Shown one piece after another: positions 21,487-23,031 of a DNA stretch of 23,031 bases. The position numbers were made by a program, and so were the translations under genes. The notes below the pieces were generated by a model that had not been told where the DNA came from, did no database searches, and was given only the letters and a program-made list of their open reading frames with translations. The stretch comes from a virus. How positions within the stretch are numbered: the stretch's first letter is position 1; each line of letters opens with the position of its first letter. The stretch covers positions 1 through 23,031 of the IMG/VR virus record IMGVR_UViG_3300033150_000399. One strand, written 5' to 3'.

Positions 21487-22017
21487 ATGTTAGCTTATGA
21501 AGAAACGGGAAAGTATGTCAGTGAACGTCATGCACAGGCAAAAGCAAAAGGGAAATTAACTGCAGGACAGGTTGCTAAGATTTTACGTAAAAGAGGACTG
21601 CAAATAAAAGCAAAGGAATTAAAGCGATACGCCAACGAATGGCATCACAGCGGATTCTATAAAGACTCAAGCGGCTTGAAAATGGGCAGGACTTATTTTT
21701 TCCCTGCCGACATTGATTTTGATATTCTTATTGAGCGAATTGAAAATGACCGCATAATCGGAGAACAAATTGATGAAGAAAAAAATCGTACTGCTTATAT
21801 TTTCAAGGTTGGTTTCAGAAAGGGATATGGTCGTCGCAAATGGATTCCAATTGCCAAATTCATTACAAAGGTTGTTCCGGAAAATGGAATGATACCCGAT
21901 GAAATAAGCCTGGAAGATTATGAAGCGCTTAAGCGATTCGAGGGAGAAGAGCTCGAACCTTATGAGACATTTGCTCATTTTAGGGAACGTATGGTCGGTA
22001 GAAAGGATATAAACTGA
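21487..22017 (+). CDS. Unknown protein with possible N-terminal helix-turn-helix
   Basis: A 176-residue protein. The N-terminal part LTAGQVAKILRKRGLQIKAKELKRYANEWHHSGFY (residues about 25-59) has two helices with a short turn and a Trp/His end, suggestive of a MerR-type helix-turn-helix or an RNA/DNA-binding unit, but without a clear family match. Then KMGRTYFFPADIDFDILIERI and a basic stretch FRKGYGRRKWIPIAKF. It overlaps the next gene by ATGA and seems to have its own start control (21370-21486), so the pair may be a separate functional unit. Function unknown. Confidence 0.7.
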   Translation: MLAYEETGKYVSERHAQAKAKGKLTAGQVAKILRKRGLQIKAKELKRYANEWHHSGFYKDSSGLKMGRTYFFPADIDFDILIERIENDRIIGEQIDEEKNRTAYIFKVGFRKGYGRRKWIPIAKFITKVVPENGMIPDEISLEDYEALKRFEGEELEPYETFAHFRERMVGRKDIN

Positions 22018-22424
22018 TGATAACCGTCAAAATCTCAAAGAACGATGTTAATCCGGAAAAATGGAATCAAATAGCAAAATCGCTTGAATTGCCGGAAGGT
22101 CGCGATGAGGTTATAGTCACGCGAATACCAGGGCTTGTGCCGGTAGAGGAAGGTTGGAAAATCGAGCCAAACAAAATTAAGTTGCCGGAATGGTTGATTG
22201 CAGACGATTTAGACAGAGAGCGATGGTTTGTGCTGCATATGAAAGAACCGCGTTTTATTGCTGAAATTGCTGATGGAGAATCATTTAATCCCCCATTTGA
22301 ATACCAGCTTGATAGCGGTGAATACCTTTGCAATTTTATTTGGTTCGACCCGCCCCCCGAAGATTTGACCTGGATATGCGAACAGGTTAATCAAGTTATT
22401 GAGCTATATGATTTTGATGAATGA
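22017..22424 (+). CDS. Unknown acidic protein coupled to the previous gene
   Basis: A 135-residue protein. By count it has about 29 Asp/Glu against 13 Lys/Arg, so it is strongly acidic, with several Trp (WNQIAKS, GWKIEPN, RWFVLHM, FIWFDPPPEDLTWICEQV). ATGA links it to the previous gene. Small acidic phage proteins sometimes mimic DNA or act as inhibitors, but no motif here proves that. It ends one base before the convergent integrase remnant (stop 22422-22424 against 22426). Confidence 0.7.
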   Translation: MITVKISKNDVNPEKWNQIAKSLELPEGRDEVIVTRIPGLVPVEEGWKIEPNKIKLPEWLIADDLDRERWFVLHMKEPRFIAEIADGESFNPPFEYQLDSGEYLCNFIWFDPPPEDLTWICEQVNQVIELYDFDE

Positions 22425-22425
22425 T

Positions 22426-22935
22426 TTACGAAAGCCAATCATCAACAGGCAGCAATTGAATAGCAGGAGCAAGCATAGAGCTGGTGTTAGTATAATACTT
22501 TGCTGTGAGCTCAGGCGAGCTATGTTCGAGCAGGGATTGGACGGCGGTTAATGAGACACCTTTGGATTGCAGAGTTGTACTGAATACCGAGCGTAAATCG
22601 TGAAATCTCAAATTCGGCAGACCGGCACGTTCTCTTATTGCTTTCCACTTTTTGAAGGTGTTGGTGTCGCCGGCCAAAAGCCGCTCCTGCCAGTCCGGAA
22701 GCTCCGAAATATATCGAGTAAGGACTGGAATGATGGACCTATGCAATGGCCTAGCAGCCATAGACTTCCTTGTTTTCTTCGAGTGCGTCCGGATAGTATT
22801 CGTATCAAAGTCGATATCGCCGATAAGTATGTTTTCAATGTCACTGCTTCGCAGTCCAGTTGTTATGGCGAGCAGAACGCGAATGTACCAGGTTTCACTG
22901 CGAATGCGAGCTGATATGTATACCCCTACCCATTG
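22426..22935 (-). pseudogene. Tyrosine recombinase (integrase), catalytic part only, no start
   Basis: Reading on the reverse strand from after a TGA at 22936-22938, the frame gives ARIRSETWYIRVLLAITTGLRSSD, with the catalytic Arg in TGLR, then THSKKTRKS (the beta-hairpin Lys), HDLRSVFSTTL (His-x-x-Arg), LLEHSSPELTAKYYTN (His and the nucleophile Tyr). All active-site residues are present. However, there is no ATG, GTG or TTG in frame before the first Arg; the first ATG (22759-22761) lies after it. The N-terminal core-binding domain is absent and the sequence beyond 22936 does not continue it in any frame. The gene is therefore a truncated remnant or continues outside in disrupted form. It belongs at an attachment site end, as in prophages. 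Confidence 0.85.
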
Positions 22936-22988
22936 TCAAGACAGAAAACTGTTCTTTCTAAGGTAGATTTATCGCCGTGTATAAAAGC

Positions 22989-23031
22989 AGTTGGAACGGA
23001 GGGAGCCCGTAGGGCGACCGGAGTTCCAACT
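22989..23031. repeat. 43-base palindromic repeat element at the window edge
   Basis: AGTTGGAAC (22989-22997) and GTTCCAACT (23023-23031) are perfect inverted arms. Inside, GCCC (23005-23008) pairs with GGGC (23012-23015) over GTA. The interior GGAGGGAGCCCGTAGGGCGACCGGA has the look of GC-rich dispersed (REP-like) bacterial repeats. It ends exactly at the last base of the window. Confidence 0.7.

Noticed and set aside
1-23031. CRISPR array or diversity-generating retroelement
   Set aside because: The tandem repeats at 85-1003 are coding with variable units; there are no uniform repeats with spacers, no Cas genes and no reverse transcriptase.

Overview
The window reads as one long stretch of a siphovirus-type tailed phage, most likely an integrated and partly decayed prophage. 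It holds head-tail connector and tail genes, then a short reverse-strand lipoprotein gene, then an early or accessory module of small genes, and finally a truncated tyrosine recombinase on the reverse strand. Coding is dense, with TAATG and ATGA overlaps and good Shine-Dalgarno sites. The lipobox protein and a canonical sigma70-like promoter point to a bacterial host, probably with a Gram-negative type envelope. The host taxon cannot be fixed from the sequence; Planctomycetota is only a guess from the overall feel of the proteins.

Positions 1-14522 are the late region, all on the plus strand. It starts inside a gene whose visible part is the end of a LamG-like (concanavalin-type) domain followed by about 14 copies of a 23-residue repeat, interrupted by a frame break. 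Next come a structural protein, a head-closure-like protein, a 15-residue lysine/arginine micro-ORF, an HK97-gp10-like tail completion protein, a tail terminator, the tail tube protein, a tail assembly chaperone with a textbook -1 frameshift extension (gpG/gpGT type), the tape measure protein (frame break near its N-terminus), two related virion proteins, a distal-tail-like protein, a small J-domain protein, a BR0599/gpL-like cysteine-rich tail protein and a gpJ-like tail hub. The hub ends in one copy of the 23-residue repeat seen at the left end. A strong hairpin follows the hub and probably ends late transcription.

Positions 14523-15941 form a control region: a reverse-strand lipoprotein gene (moron-like), an AT-rich segment, a consensus promoter at 15300-15328 that fires rightward, a 44-residue membrane peptide, about 330 bases of non-coding sequence with a long hairpin and a competing alternative helix, and a 63-base tRNA-like element lacking a D-stem.

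Positions 15942-22424 are small plus-strand genes typical of phages and conjugative elements: a DUF6166-like protein, a stand-alone DpnI/DRP-type winged helix, a DUF2958-like protein with a zinc-binding tail, a zinc ribbon, a DUF932 (TIGR03299-like) protein, several unknown small proteins and a minimal clamp-loader-like AAA+ ATPase. Seven of these start regions, counting the 44-residue peptide, share an unusually long initiation cassette, GAAAGGGTAGCA(A/G)(G/A)ATG or a close variant, and an eighth copy has no start codon. The right end (22426-23031) has the catalytic half of a tyrosine integrase with no start codon and a 43-base palindrome at the window edge. The truncated integrase and two frame breaks suggest either a defective prophage or sequence/assembly errors; the sequence alone does not separate these.
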